Below are positions 11,872-22,921 of a DNA stretch of 64,000 nucleotides, piece by piece. The position numbers and the translations under genes were made by a program. The stretch covers positions 102,162-166,161 of the forward strand of contig WFMF01000400.1 in the NCBI GenBank assembly GCA_011033025.1, written 5' to 3'. Below the pieces are notes generated by a model. The model saw nothing but the letters and a program-made list of their open reading frames with translations, searched no databases and had not been told where the DNA came from. The DNA comes from Beroe forskalii. Taxonomy: Eukaryota > Ctenophora > Nuda > Beroida > Beroidae. The first letter of the stretch is position 1, and every line of letters starts with the position of its first letter.

Positions 11872-12840
11872 AAGAATTGCGCCTGCACCGACACAATTAT
11901 TGTTGTTCCCGTAGGCCGTATGCAGGCGCTTAATTTCCTTCCCCGCGGTGCTTGATGTAACCTTAGCATCATAATAAGATAATACAAAACGCAGTCGTTA
12001 TAAAGTAATAAGAGTATAAATACTGTTCCGATGTGCGTGCTGCGCGCGACCACCGAGGATACGAATTGGCACGTGCCATTTCTTCTTAAATTCTTGCGCG
12101 CGCGTTCGTTGTTGTACTATGTTCGTTGTAGATTTCGCGCCATTATGTTGAATTGGTTTACGTTTCGCATCAAATTGTGTCACCGTTTATTCACGCGATG
12201 TATTTTCTTGAATGTTTATACTAAGTTGATATCAATTTTATCTGACTTCCAAATTTCGTGCTTATGTTTTCTGTTTCAATGCTGTCTTTTGTTCCAAAAG
12301 CAATATTCGCCTTTCACAGAGTCACAGCGAATAGTATTTATCAAACTTTGTCGAATCCAGCAGAAAGTCTAATAGTTATGCAGTTTTGTACTAAAACTAG
12401 TACAAAACCGAAGCCCTTTCCTCAAATCTACCGCCCAACTCACACCTAAGGTTTTAACTTTTTAAGACACGAATTCTTCAACAGCCTAATTAAATTTAGA
12501 ATTTATCATAATTTAGGAATTCGAGCATGCGGCACTGATGGGCCAGATCAACCTATAAGATTTATACTTTTGACAACCGACAGCTCCATGAATTAAGAAA
12601 TTCGTTATTTTGAAGATTTATGTGACATGGGGACGGAGGGACGGAGGGACGGAGGGAGGGACATTTTCGCGACTGATATTATAAAGGAGCAATCCGGGCA
12701 CTTTCCAGAAATTACAGTAGTTGTATTGCAAAACTGAACCTGATATACACATATTCTATTTCTCACCCTCCCAGACCACGATCTCTGCCAACCCTCTCAT
12801 TTGCCTTTTTGTATTCACAAATAGGCCAATGGGGAGGGAA
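11872..12840 (-). repeat. ~1-kb dispersed repeat, copy A
   Basis: Reverse-complement relative of 20605-22340 and 62440-63380. Shared landmarks are a GCAGGCGC..GCGCCTGC hairpin at one end, CTTGATGTAACCTTAGCATC, a GGCACGTGCCATTTCTTCTT stretch, and a GGGACGGAGGGAC tract (12629-12662). Small frames in it are not conserved between copies, so it is probably non-coding. Confidence 0.7.
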
Positions 12841-12844
12841 AAAA

Positions 12845-13190
12845 TTTTGAGCTATACACGCAAGATTATACACTAAACCTACTTATTTTTGCACGAGAAA
12901 AACGATGCAACTGTTATTTTTCGGCTATAATCATTGCTGAGGCCAATAATTGGCCACGCCCATTTTTATCGTGGGAATTTTGGGCAGAATTCCAAATTTC
13001 AAAATTTTGAGCTATACAGGCAAGATTATACACTAAACCCGCTTATTTTGCACGAGAAAAACGATGCAACTGTTATTTTTTGGCTATAAATTTTGCTGAG
13101 GCAAATTATTGACCACGCCCATTTTATCGTGGGAATTTTGAGCAAAAACCTAAATTTCAAAATTCTGAACTATACACTAAACCCACTCAT
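12845..13190. repeat. 160-bp tandem units, left set
   Basis: Two to three diverged units carrying GAGCTATACAGGCAAGATTA, GCACGAGAAAAACGATGCAA and GGCCACGCCCATTTTATCG. Opposite in orientation to 14765-15300. Confidence 0.75.
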
Positions 13191-13439
13191 TTTTACACGA
13201 AAAAAACGATGCAACTGTTTATTTGTAGCTATAAACCCCATGGAAGCCAATCATGCATAACGCAAATTTTTGCCAGTGAGAATTAGGTCGAAATTATTAA
13301 TTGCGACAATTATTTTGTGCTTTATGTGTGCTGGTTAAATACTTTCGCTCCTATGACGTGTACATTGTATAATGAAAATATAGGTAGGTATGTTAATATA
13401 TTGTAAACACCTATGAAGTTTCTATCGGTGTATATAATA

Positions 13440-14760
13440 CGTAGATCCTTGCCTAACACACTGTGAAATGCCCATAACACACTGTGAAATGCCCATATGT
13501 CCTACCAGTACTCTCTTATGACCCTCCGTCTTTCTAGTACACTTTTTTGTGGCTTTCTTACACACCCTGCGCGATTTTTCAACGCAGTCTGTGTCTGCTT
13601 AAAACGTTCCTATTTTATCTTTTAAAACAGTGCTATATCTTCCAACTCACTCTTATGCCTTCCTAGCACACTGCTGTGTCTTCCTAGCACACTCCTGTGT
13701 CTTCTTAGCACACTCCCGTGTCTTCCTAGCACACTACTGTGTCTTCCTAACACACCTGTGTCTTCCTAACACACTCGTGTGATTTCCAACTCATTCAGGT
13801 GTATTTCAACACACTCTTGTGACTTCCTTTTACACTCCTGTATCTTCCAAGCACACTCCTGTGTCTTCCTAAGACACTTCTGTAACTTTGTATCACACTC
13901 CTGCGACTTCAAAATAAATTCTTCGTCTTCTCAATATGTTCCTGTTTCTATTGTATCTGTATCTTCCAACTCATTCATGAACAATCCTTGTGACATTCTT
14001 GTGACTTCCAAACTTTTAAAAACACTCTTGAATGTATTTTGTATTTTTGTGACTCTCTTACACACTCTTGCATCTTCCTAACGTACGTATGTGACCTTTT
14101 AATACTCATGTGATGCTTAAACGCTCTCTGTATCTTCCGAACACACTTGTGTGGCTTTCTATAACAATACTGTGTCTTCCGATACACTGTTTTGTCTTCT
14201 CAGCACACCCATACTTCGTCCTTATCCATTTTAATGGCTTTCCAATAGGTATTGATTAGTACTAAGACACTCCTGTGAGTTCTAAAACCAATGCTGTGTC
14301 TTCCAACTCACTTTTATGACTTACCAACACACATAACTCACTACTGTATTTTTCCATCACTCTAATATGGCTCCCCAAATAACTTTTGTGACTTTCTATA
14401 CTCCTGCGTCTTCTGAAACGCTCTTGTCATTTCCAAACACAAAAATAAGACATTCGTGCGACCTAACTACACATTCTGATACTTCTTTATATTGTTCTCG
14501 CATGATTTCTTACAATGCTGCATCCTCGTACTTTCTTCCATGACTTCCTCGCACACATAATTGTGACGTCTCACGTCTTAGCACACTTCTGCGTCTTCCG
14601 GTACACTTCTTAATACCATCGGAGCCTTTATCTTCCCAGTACTCTTGTATTATTATAACACAAATCAATATCTTTCCAACATACTCGTGTGTCTATATCG
14701 CACATTCTTGCTTATTCCAACTCACTCTGAATGTGTCTTTCCAACACACTCCTGTGTGTT
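13440..14760. repeat. Degenerate minisatellite, ~20-25-bp unit
   Basis: About 1.3 kb of imperfect repeats around CTTCCTAACACACTCCTGTG. Units are best preserved at 13650-13880. Reading frames across it arise from the repeat and are not genes. Confidence 0.75.
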
Positions 14761-14764
14761 TAAA

Positions 14765-15300
14765 GGAAGTTAGAAAATACAGTTGCAAAAATAAGTGGGT
14801 TTAGTGTATAATCTTGCCTGCAGAGCTCAAAATTTCTAAATTTGTATTTTTGCCCAAGATTCCCGCGATAAAATGGGCGTGGCCAATTATTGGCCTCAGC
14901 AAAATATATAGCCAAAAAATAACAGTTGCATCGTTTTTCTCGTGCAAAAATAAGCGGGTTTAGTGTATAATCTTGCCTGTATAGCTCAAAATTTTGAAAT
15001 TTGGAATTCTGCCCAAAATTCCCACGATAAAAATGGGCGTGGCCAATTATTGGCCTCAGCAATGATTATAGCCAAAAAATAACAGTTGCATCGTTTTTCT
15101 CGTGCAAAAATAAGTGGATTTAGTGTATTATCTTGTGTGTATAGCTCAAAATTTTGAAATTTAGATTTTTGTCCAAAATTGCCACGATAAAAATTGGCGT
15201 GGCCAATTATTGGCCTCGGCAATGGTTATAACCAAAAAATAACAGTTGCATCGTTTTTCTCGTGCAAAAATAAGTAGATTTAGTGTATAATCTTGCCTAT
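14765..15300. repeat. 160-bp tandem units, right set
   Basis: Three to four units at ~160-bp spacing (ATGGGCGTGGCCAATTATTG at about 14873, 15033 and 15193). They continue into the right outer arm. The open frames translate to near-identical peptides because the unit repeats. Confidence 0.8.
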
Positions 15301-15474
15301 AAAGCTCGAAATCTTGAAATTCAAATTTTTCACCAAAAATTCCCACGGTCAAAAAAGGGCGTGGCCATATCTCGAAAAGTGCCGACCGGATTTTAGGGGA
15401 AATTGGTTTGGTGATTCCTGGGACCATATTGAATCGAAAAAACACCCTAAGTCATTGCTGCAAGTTAGTTCCCT

Positions 15475-16440
15475 TCTACTTTCTGCTGGTATTCTCAGCC
15501 TGCCAGATTACCTACCAACCTAACTCTACCTTCTGCTGCTTCTCAGCCTGACAGATTTCCTCCTAACCAAGCTTTACTTTGTGCTGCTTCTCATCCTACC
15601 AGATTTTCTACCAACCTTACCCTACCTTCTGCTGCTTGTCAGCCCGGTAAGATTTCCTATCAACCTTACTCTACCTTCTGAGCACCACTTGTCAGCTTGA
15701 CACCTGCCAGATTTCCTACTAACCTTAATATGTACTCTACCTTCTGCTGTTGTCTGTTTGTCAGCCTGTAAGATTTCTTACCAACCATACTCTACCTTCT
15801 CCTACATCTCAGCCTGCCAGTGTCTCTACCAATCTTAGAAAACCAACCTTCTGTTACTTCTCAGCCTGCAAGGTTTCCTAAACTTTACTCTACTTTCTGC
15901 TGGTATTCTCAGCCTGCCAGATTACCTACCAACCTAACTCTACCTTCTGCTGCTTCTCAGCCTGACAGATTTCCTCCTAACCAAGCTTTACTTTGTGCTG
16001 CTTCTCATCCTGCCAGATTTTCTACCAGCCTTACCCAACCTTCTGCTGCTCGTCAGCCTGTAAGATTTCCTATCAACCTTACTCTACCTTCTGAGCACCA
16101 CTTGTCAGCTTGACACCTGACAGATTTCCTACTAACCTTAATAGGTACTCTACCTTCTGCTGTTGTCTGTTTGTCAGCCTGTAAGATTTCTTACCAACCA
16201 TACTCTACCTTCTCCTACATCTCAGCCTGCCAGTGTCTCTACCAATCTTAGAAAACCTACTTTCTGCTGGTATTCTCAGCCTGCCAGATTTCCTACAAAC
16301 CTTACTATACCTTGTGCAGCTTTCCAGCCTTTCAGAGTTCCTATCAACCTTACTAAGTTACTATACCTTCCACTGCTCCGCCTGCCATATTTCCTACTGG
16401 CCGATTTTGAGCAGTGCAACTGTCTCAACTTCTCAACACT
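15475..16440. repeat. Minisatellite of ~50-bp units with a higher-order period
   Basis: Units of about 50 bp (CTACCTTCTGCTGCTTCTCA then GCCTGCCAGATTTCCTACCA) form longer blocks starting at 15481, 15895 and 16262 (spacings 414 and 367). Plus-strand frames give repeated SQPARFPTNLTLPSA-like peptides but are interrupted by stops and lack a gene context, so I read it as non-coding. Confidence 0.75.
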
Positions 16441-16980
16441 ATAAGCACTGCCTCAACTCTTTAATGCTTGAAATGTTAAAATTAATGAATTTTTATAACC
16501 CTTCCCTTCACATGCTTAAATGTAATAAAATGAGAAATGGAAATGCTGAGGAAAAATAGCACTTATTCATTACCTCATGGCATCAGAATTAGGGTGTAGA
16601 ACAATGAAGACTCCTGCATTCTATAGACTGCATCCATCTGTAGTAGGTACAGAGTTCATGCTATTAGAGTGACTGGTAAACAAGGATACTGGTAAAATGA
16701 CATTCCAATCAATTCAAAAAGTTACTGAGAACATGAAGGACTGAGGGAGGATATCATTCAGCATTACTTAAAGTATTTAATGTATATCAAATGAATCCCA
16801 CATAATAATGAAATAATTTTCTTACAATCTAACATAATCAAGGGCTTCAAGCTAAACAGACAACACAGCTCTACAATTTGTAGGTATTCATAAATACATC
16901 ACACATTTTACTAACAACTAAGAGTATAGCAAGAGTATGGAAACTTAGTAATTTTATTGTTCATAACATTTAACTGAAAC
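16441..16980. other. Intergenic, no gene seen
   Basis: AT-rich sequence without a convincing frame or repeat. Confidence 0.5.
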
Positions 16981-17600
16981 TAGATCATCAAGACCATATT
17001 GGAGTTATTCCCTTGAGAATAGTATAGCAATGACTTCATAATGCAGCCATTGATATTATTTGATAATGAAATGAGACCCAAATAAAGCATAACCACTGTT
17101 ATCGGCATCGACATGGCATAAAAGTCAGTTTTATGCAGATTTCCTACAAATATATTTTCACCTAGCGCCCAAATATTGTAACACTTACGCGTCGAGTAAA
17201 ATCGCAACTTTTGTGCGCGGCGCGCTCAAAAATCTGAAATCTTATAGTACCAATCATAAATCCAGTTTTGAACTGTATCTTATGTGAAAAAATTGTGGAA
17301 AAACGATGATATGAATTTTTCAGTATAAAAATGAGATTAAATGTACGTAATAACCTGATTTCAGCCGTCGCACGCGCTCGCGCTTCTGAGCCGCGCACGG
17401 ACACTTTACACGTGGAATCGCGATTGCGTCTAGTCGATCTCGTAATCTACTCAACAAGAGCTTTCTTTTGGTACCAAATTTGTCAATTTAAGAGAAATTT
17501 TTACATTCTGATTTTTATGTCCCTAAGCGTCTCCACTACATTATGAAGTCATTGCTATACTATTTTAGGGGAATAACTCCAATACGGTCTTGATGATCTA
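16981..17600. mobile_element. Foldback element with 62-bp arms
   Basis: Arms 16981-17042 and 17539-17600 are inverted repeats (TAGATCATCAAGACC..). The ~500-bp interior carries a copy of the dispersed repeat at 3806-4200 in opposite orientation. No coding frame. Confidence 0.65.
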
Positions 17601-17614
17601 GTTAATTTATGATT

Positions 17615-17785
17615 TAGAAAATAATCAAAATACTTTAAAAGTTAGAAAAGCTTGTATTATACTCGTGTTGTGCCTGTTGAACATGGCTCACGTTTTTGGT
17701 AGTTTATTAAGTAGTGTTGCCTAATTATGGTGCTTTATTAATTTTCAATATTCTCTAACTTTTAAAGTATTTTGATTATTTTCTT
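17615..17785. repeat. Inverted repeat (30-bp arms)
   Basis: GAAAATAATCAAAATACTTT.. near 17616-17646 pairs with its complement near 17752-17784. This is probably a small foldback MITE directly next to the previous one. Confidence 0.6.
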
Positions 17786-18181
17786 CTTTGTAGAACAAAT
17801 ACAGTCATCTTTGTAGTCAAGCCACAGAACTCTCCAACAACTCCAACCTTAGTCTTTGACGGGATCCATGAAAGAAATGCCTTCATCAGAGAGCTAGGCA
17901 GATCCAAATAAAGCATGAGACACCAAAAATGATATGGTGTACTGAAAGCTAACACTGTGGCACACAGACTTGTGACCGTGTTGTGGGGTTGAATGCATTT
18001 GACGGGTGCCCAACGCTCTCCCAACCACAAGATGTAGTGTGTTAGTTTCAGAAGTTCCAAGTTCATCAAGGAAATTAAGTTCATCAATGTCTTTATCCAG
18101 TGTAGGGAAGATAAAGTTCCATCTGGTCCTGACAAGATCAAAAGATCAAGTCGACTGTGTTTACTTGTAAACATTAATCAG

Positions 18182-21100
18182 GCTGCAACTCCAAAGAGAT
18201 GAGAATGAACCAGAGAAACAATGGAACTCCATTCTGGGCGACCTCACCCTTGCTTGCAAGGTTAAATTAATATACGATATTTAGCCAGAATATGATTTTT
18301 TGTGATATTAGGTTTCAAATATGTAACTATTGTTCTACCAGAGTACCAGGTATACTACGTCTTAAATGGCTGTAAAAAGCCAAGGCAGCTAGACAGATAG
18401 TGTGATTGTGTGTACAGCATTGGGACTTTTGGTTGCTTAAAACCTTGTTTTATTATCATACTCTGTATGGTGTATTAATGAAAGATAACACTTTGGCACA
18501 CAGACTTGTGATCATTTTTTGTGGGTTGAATGCATTTGGCAGGTGCCCCACACTACCCAACCAGTAGATGGTGACAATGGGATGACAATATCTTGCATTA
18601 AATTAACTAATAAATGTATTGGTTGGGTATCTAGGTACATGATTGACAGAGATCACAGGTTGTTGTCTCGTGTTTATAAATCTATAATCCACGTCCTAGA
18701 CTTGAATACTGTGTCCAGTTGTGGAACCCAGTTGCTTGCCATGGGAACTGGTCGACAATCTTCGAGTTAAAGTCTATTCAGAGGAGGTTCACCTGTCTTG
18801 CCAATGATGTTGGCCTCCTTCCCTATACAGTAAGCGACTGGAAATAATGCAACTTACTACTCTTGGGGAGAGGCATATACATGGAGACCTCATAGAAACC
18901 TTTAAGATTGTTATAGGCATAGTTGGTTATAGTAAGAATGTGTTAAATTTGAGCAGATCTGGTAGCAAGATTGTAAGTAAAGTGAATGTTCAAGTAGACA
19001 GTGATATCCTAAAGTTGAGACAATCATTTCTTCCTGATAGAATTAAAAGGTATTGGAACATTTTACCTTCTTATGTCAAGTCATCAAACAATGTTTCATC
19101 TTTTAAAGTGAACCTAGAGAAGTTTAAGAGAATCTTCTCATTTAGAAAATCATTTTTGGGAAGTACCTATCTAATATTATAATTGATAAAATTGAAGGGA
19201 ATGCCAGTTATCTGATACGCAAGGAAAAATTTAACAAGTATCTTATGTAAAACCCCTTTGTTGCTAAAAGGAAAGGTTTTAATACTTTTTATCATAATGT
19301 ATTTGAATTAAAAAGAAAACTTTCTCATGATGGTTAATTAATATTACTAGCAGAACCCATGGCCTCCGGCCATCGTTCACAATTTTTTCACTTCAGCAAT
19401 TGGTACAGTATAATGCCGTACTGTAGTTCTTATCAGTGATGAGTCCAATGTCTTATCTATAGAGGTGTATGGGTAAACTACAAACATAACAAAATACTGC
19501 ATATCGATTTTCTAATTCAAGGATTGACATGAGAGGCGGAAGAGACTAAACTGTGAATCATCAGCGGTTACCCTACAGTTGTAAGGTCTCCCTGCCATCT
19601 GCAATGTAGGTGTACCATCAGCAGGTGACAAAGGGAAACGGAGGAGTTTCGGCCCACGGGTGTGCCTACTCCTCTATGTGATGTCTATATGTCAGGTGGT
19701 GTCAAGCATCCTGGTACTCTGGTATGAACATTCCGATCATCGGCAATCGGCATGCTTGATTGGGTACTGAGTGGTGTCAGAAAAATCTGTGGCTATATAT
19801 AAGCCACCGGACAGACAGAAATCATAAACCGGACAGACAGATATATATTTATTTATTTATTTATATATTTATATATGAGGAAGAATTATAAGTAGTAAGA
19901 TTATGTCTCCTGTGTTTTTTATTTATTTTTAGTTTTTAACCATAATTTTGTTTTCAGAATCTTAAATCATTCTAATTTGTATGTATATATTTTGGTGAAA
20001 CTTAAATTTTAATTCATAACGAACTCATGTTTGTCAGGGCACTATATCATAGTGCAACTTACTGTATTATTTAAACTGAATATTGAGAGTACCTTGTAGA
20101 GGTACATGACGTGAAGAAGGATGATGAAGAGCAAGTTTGTTCTATTTGTGTTGTATTCATTACAAAACTATTATCTTATCTTATCTTAGTTTCATAAGCT
20201 TCAAGTACATACTTATACTCTTATAGTAGATAGTTATTGAGTCAGTATAATGCAATATTTTTGATACAGCTGGAATATGGCATATATATGTTTACACAGT
20301 TCTGATAACAACCTAGGTTTAATTCAATTTAATGTGATTTTTATAGCAAGCCATGACAACTACTGAGTGCCAAACTACTAATTATGAGGAAACTGATCCT
20401 GTTGATCATAGTATCTTTGATCCCATAAATATATCAAATGATGATGACTTCATGAAAGAGCTGACTCAAGAATGGGATGAAAGACATCAGCAGGCTACAG
20501 AATTCTTCAGAAGAGAATCATTCTCAGGTAATTGTGACCATGAAAAGCTTGCTTGAACCAATTACTTCATGAATTTTTTCTTCCCACTGGTCTTTTGTTT
20601 ACAAAAAGGCATTGAGGGTTGGCAGAGATCGTGGTTTGGGAAGGTGAGAAATAGGATAAGTGTATATCAGGTCCGTGTTGACAATACAACTACTGTAATT
20701 TCTGGAAAATGCCCAGATTGCTCCTTTATAATATCTGCCACGAAAATGTCCCTCTATCTGTACCCTTTTCATAATATGTTCAAAATCACAAATTTTTCAA
20801 TTTTGGAGATGTCGATTTTACAAAAAAATTAATCTTTTAGGCTTACCAGGCCCATCCATGCCAAATGCTAAAACTCTCCTAAATTATGATAATTTCTTAA
20901 TTTAAGGGCTGATGAATAATCATGTCTGAAAATCTAAGGAGCGAATTGGGCTATGGGGCCGTTCACATATTACGTAATCACCTAGGGGGAGGGGGGAGTT
21001 TTCAATTGATTAGGTTTGATTACAGGGAGGGGGTTTTGTGGTTGATTACCTAATCAAAATTTACAATTTTTGACGTAACTTTTGACATTTTTTGCCACAA

Positions 21101-22852
21101 ATTCCCGGCATTTTTAGCAAAATTTTCAGAAAACCAACTCAGCACCATTTTTTAAAACTTACCTCAATATTTTCATAAATCTTTCCAAAGTTGAAACATA
21201 ATCAATTTTACACTGTCCATTTTCTTCATTTTCTACTCAAAAAGGTGGGGGGGTTAAGCCATGATTACGTAATATTCTCCTCAAGAGAGGGGGGTTGAGC
21301 TTTGATTACGTTTGATTATGAGGGGGAGGGAGGGGGGTTGAAAATGGCCAAAAATTGATTATGTAATATGTGAACGATCCCTATGGTTTGTAGGAAAAGG
21401 CTTCTGTTCTGTATTTAGTTAAGTGAAAAAGTGTATATACTATTAGACTGTACACTGAGTTCCAATAAGTTCAATAAATACTTAAATACATCAGTTGATG
21501 TGAAAGACGAATATTGCTCTTCAGAACAAATGACAGCATTTAAACAGAAAACAAAATCATGAAATTTAAAAAGTGATATCAACTTAGTGATATGGGATCA
21601 TTCCCATATTACGTAATCAATTTTTGGCCAATTTCAACCCCCCTCTCCCTTGTAATCAAGTGTACAGTAGTTGTATTTGTTACAATAACATGTAACGTAA
21701 TCATTTGGAAACCCCCCTCCCCCTTGGTGATTACGTAATATGTGATCGATCCCTATCAACTTAGTGAATGACGTTTATTAATACCTGATTGTAAATAAAA
21801 TCACTATCATTGAATCATCGCTATCATTGATCTAACATCTGTGCTTAAATTTCATGATTTCCCATCACAATATTTCAATTTCTTGATGATTGCTCAGCCA
21901 ATAACTTATTGACAAGAAAAGTTCCTAGATGGCACTTATGTGGCAAAGTGCATAGGTGATTTGAGGCATTATGAAGCTGCTTTGTATAAATATTCAGGAA
22001 ATACAGCAGGTAAACAAAAAGTGACACGATCTGATGCGAAATGTAAACCAATTCAACAAAGTGGCATTAAATCTACTATGAACTCATTACAACAACTTGG
22101 TTGGTACAATCGCGCCCAAGACTTTGAGAAGAAATGGCACATGCCAATGCATGTTCTGGGTGGTCGTGTGCAGTGGGGGAGCTTTATTTATACTCTTACT
22201 ACGAATCACTGCATGTTGTATCATGATGCAAAGGTAACATCAAGCACCCTGGGTGAGGGAAATTAAGCGCCTGCATAGGGGAACAATGGACAGACAAAGA
22301 AACAAGAATTGCTCTGCAAGGCACAATTCTTGCTGTGTACTGTAATCGACCTGCTGGAGATTTTAGATAAAGAACTATATAATAGTACTATAGCTATAGA
22401 TGTTGCCACCTTTGGCATTGTTGTCTGAAACTTCCACAAAACCATCATTTCTATGTGCATGATAGTGATTTAATAAATTAACATTTCCTATATTTCAATT
22501 CAATTCAATTCAATTATAAAGTTTTACAGCAATCCTCAATTTACTTGAGGTCTGCCCTCAGCGGTTAAGGTTACATTTACATAAGTAATTTAGTGGGTAC
22601 AATTCTATAACTGACAAAAATTATTTGGCAGAGAAGTTTGGATTGTTTGCTATGCCAACAACAGAAGGAAAGTTGAGTGAGCTGACGAGTTCTCCCGATC
22701 ATGTGACATTTGATGAGGTGTTTCTGGCTACCAATGCCCTTAGTCTTGACCCTACAGAACAAGGTGGCTCCCTAATCCTAGAGAACCCACACAGCTGCAT
22801 GTTCTCTGGGGAGATGGAAGGGTCGAAAATACTGGTCCAGGTGCTAAAGAAG
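18182..22852 (+). CDS. Unidentified gene, three consecutive internal exons
   Basis: I infer three exons: 18182-18260 (after ATTAATCAG, before GTTAAA), 20347-20527 (after TTTTTATAG, before GTAATT) and 22632-22852 (after TTTGGCAG, before GTATGA). Their phases fit: the first ends on a whole codon, the second leaves one base (G) and the third supplies AG to make GAG. The ~160-residue product is hydrophilic and acidic, with stretches such as DDDFMKELTQEWDERHQQ and EKFGLFAMPTTEGKLSE, and has no membrane segment. I do not recognise the family. The start and end of the gene are not found. A frame at 17795-17908 (FDGIHERNAFIRELGRS) after a TTTGTAG acceptor may be another exon, but it runs into a stop. 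Introns contain a LINE remnant, a dispersed repeat and two MITEs. Confidence 0.5.
18575..19190 (+). pseudogene. LINE reverse-transcriptase C-terminal remnant
   Basis: Broken frames give the tail of a non-LTR reverse transcriptase: DRDHRLLSRVYKSII, then in another frame LEYCVQLWNPV and IQRRFTCLAND, then after a stop ERHIHGDLIETFKIVIG and LRQSFLPDRIKRYWNILP. These are the usual landmarks of CR1/jockey-like elements. At least two frame changes and a stop make it dead. The 5' part and the endonuclease are missing. It lies in the inferred first intron of the 18182-22852 gene. Confidence 0.75.
19191..20346. other. Intronic sequence with microsatellites
   Basis: No exon seen. A (TTTA)n / TATATTTA microsatellite is at about 19843-19880 and a (TCTTA)n stretch at 20170-20190. 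The first ~150 bases are probably the 3' end of the LINE. Confidence 0.5.
20955..21381. mobile_element. PIF/Harbinger-type MITE, copy 2
   Basis: Ends GGGGCCGTTCACATATTACG and ..TGTGAACGATCCC, with the 3-bp repeat TAT at 20952-20954 and 21382-21384. The interior resembles 10788-11221, including G-rich tracts near both ends. Confidence 0.8.
21594..21753. mobile_element. PIF/Harbinger-type MITE, short copy 3
   Basis: A 160-bp derivative with ends GGGATCATTCCCATATTACG and ..GTGATCGATCCC, and TAT at 21591-21593 and 21754-21756. The C-rich tracts show it lies in the opposite orientation to copies 1 and 2. A longer direct repeat, TATCAACTTAGTGA, is also present on both sides (about 21578 and 21754). 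Confidence 0.7.
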
Positions 22853-22921
22853 GTATGAGAATGTGAAATTGTGAAGTATTATACTTACTTAACCTGTAAT
22901 TATTGTTCACACCAGAGTTTA

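Larger units (their letters stand above)
11551..15474. mobile_element. 3.9-kb element with long inverted repeats built of 160-bp units
   Basis: The outer ~320 bases (11551-11870) are repeated in reverse complement at about 15155-15474, starting AGGGAACTAACTTGCAGCAA. The arms lead into ~160-bp tandem units (palindrome GCCAATTATTGGC and motif GCACGAGAAAAACGATGCAA) at 12845-13190 in one orientation and 14765-15300 in the other. The middle holds a copy of another dispersed repeat (11872-12840) and a long minisatellite. I see no target duplication and no transposase. The layout resembles Foldback (FB) elements, whose arms are tandem arrays. Confidence 0.65.
20605..22340 (+). repeat. ~1-kb dispersed repeat, copy B, split by MITEs
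   Basis: Same family as 11872-12840 and 62440-63380. It begins near GGTTGGCAGAGATCGTGGTT and ends with GCGCCTGC..CAAGAATTGCTCTGC..CACAATTCTTG near 22266-22334. Two Harbinger-type MITEs (20955-21381 and 21594-21753) account for its greater length. The frame at 21940-22266 is part of the repeat and not a gene. Confidence 0.7.

Noticed and set aside
14760-15445. Tandem homologous minus-strand frames as a small gene family
   Set aside because: Their similarity reflects the 160-bp tandem repeat; bases shared between units are not organised by codon.
15820-16444. Repeated SQPARFP frames as a proline-rich protein
   Set aside because: They follow the minisatellite unit, break at stops within each block and have no start context, splice sites or neighbours that support a gene.
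17776-18174. 132-residue minus-strand frame
   Set aside because: It overlaps a segment repeated at ~18480-18570, has no recognisable domain, and runs antisense to the better-supported exon region.
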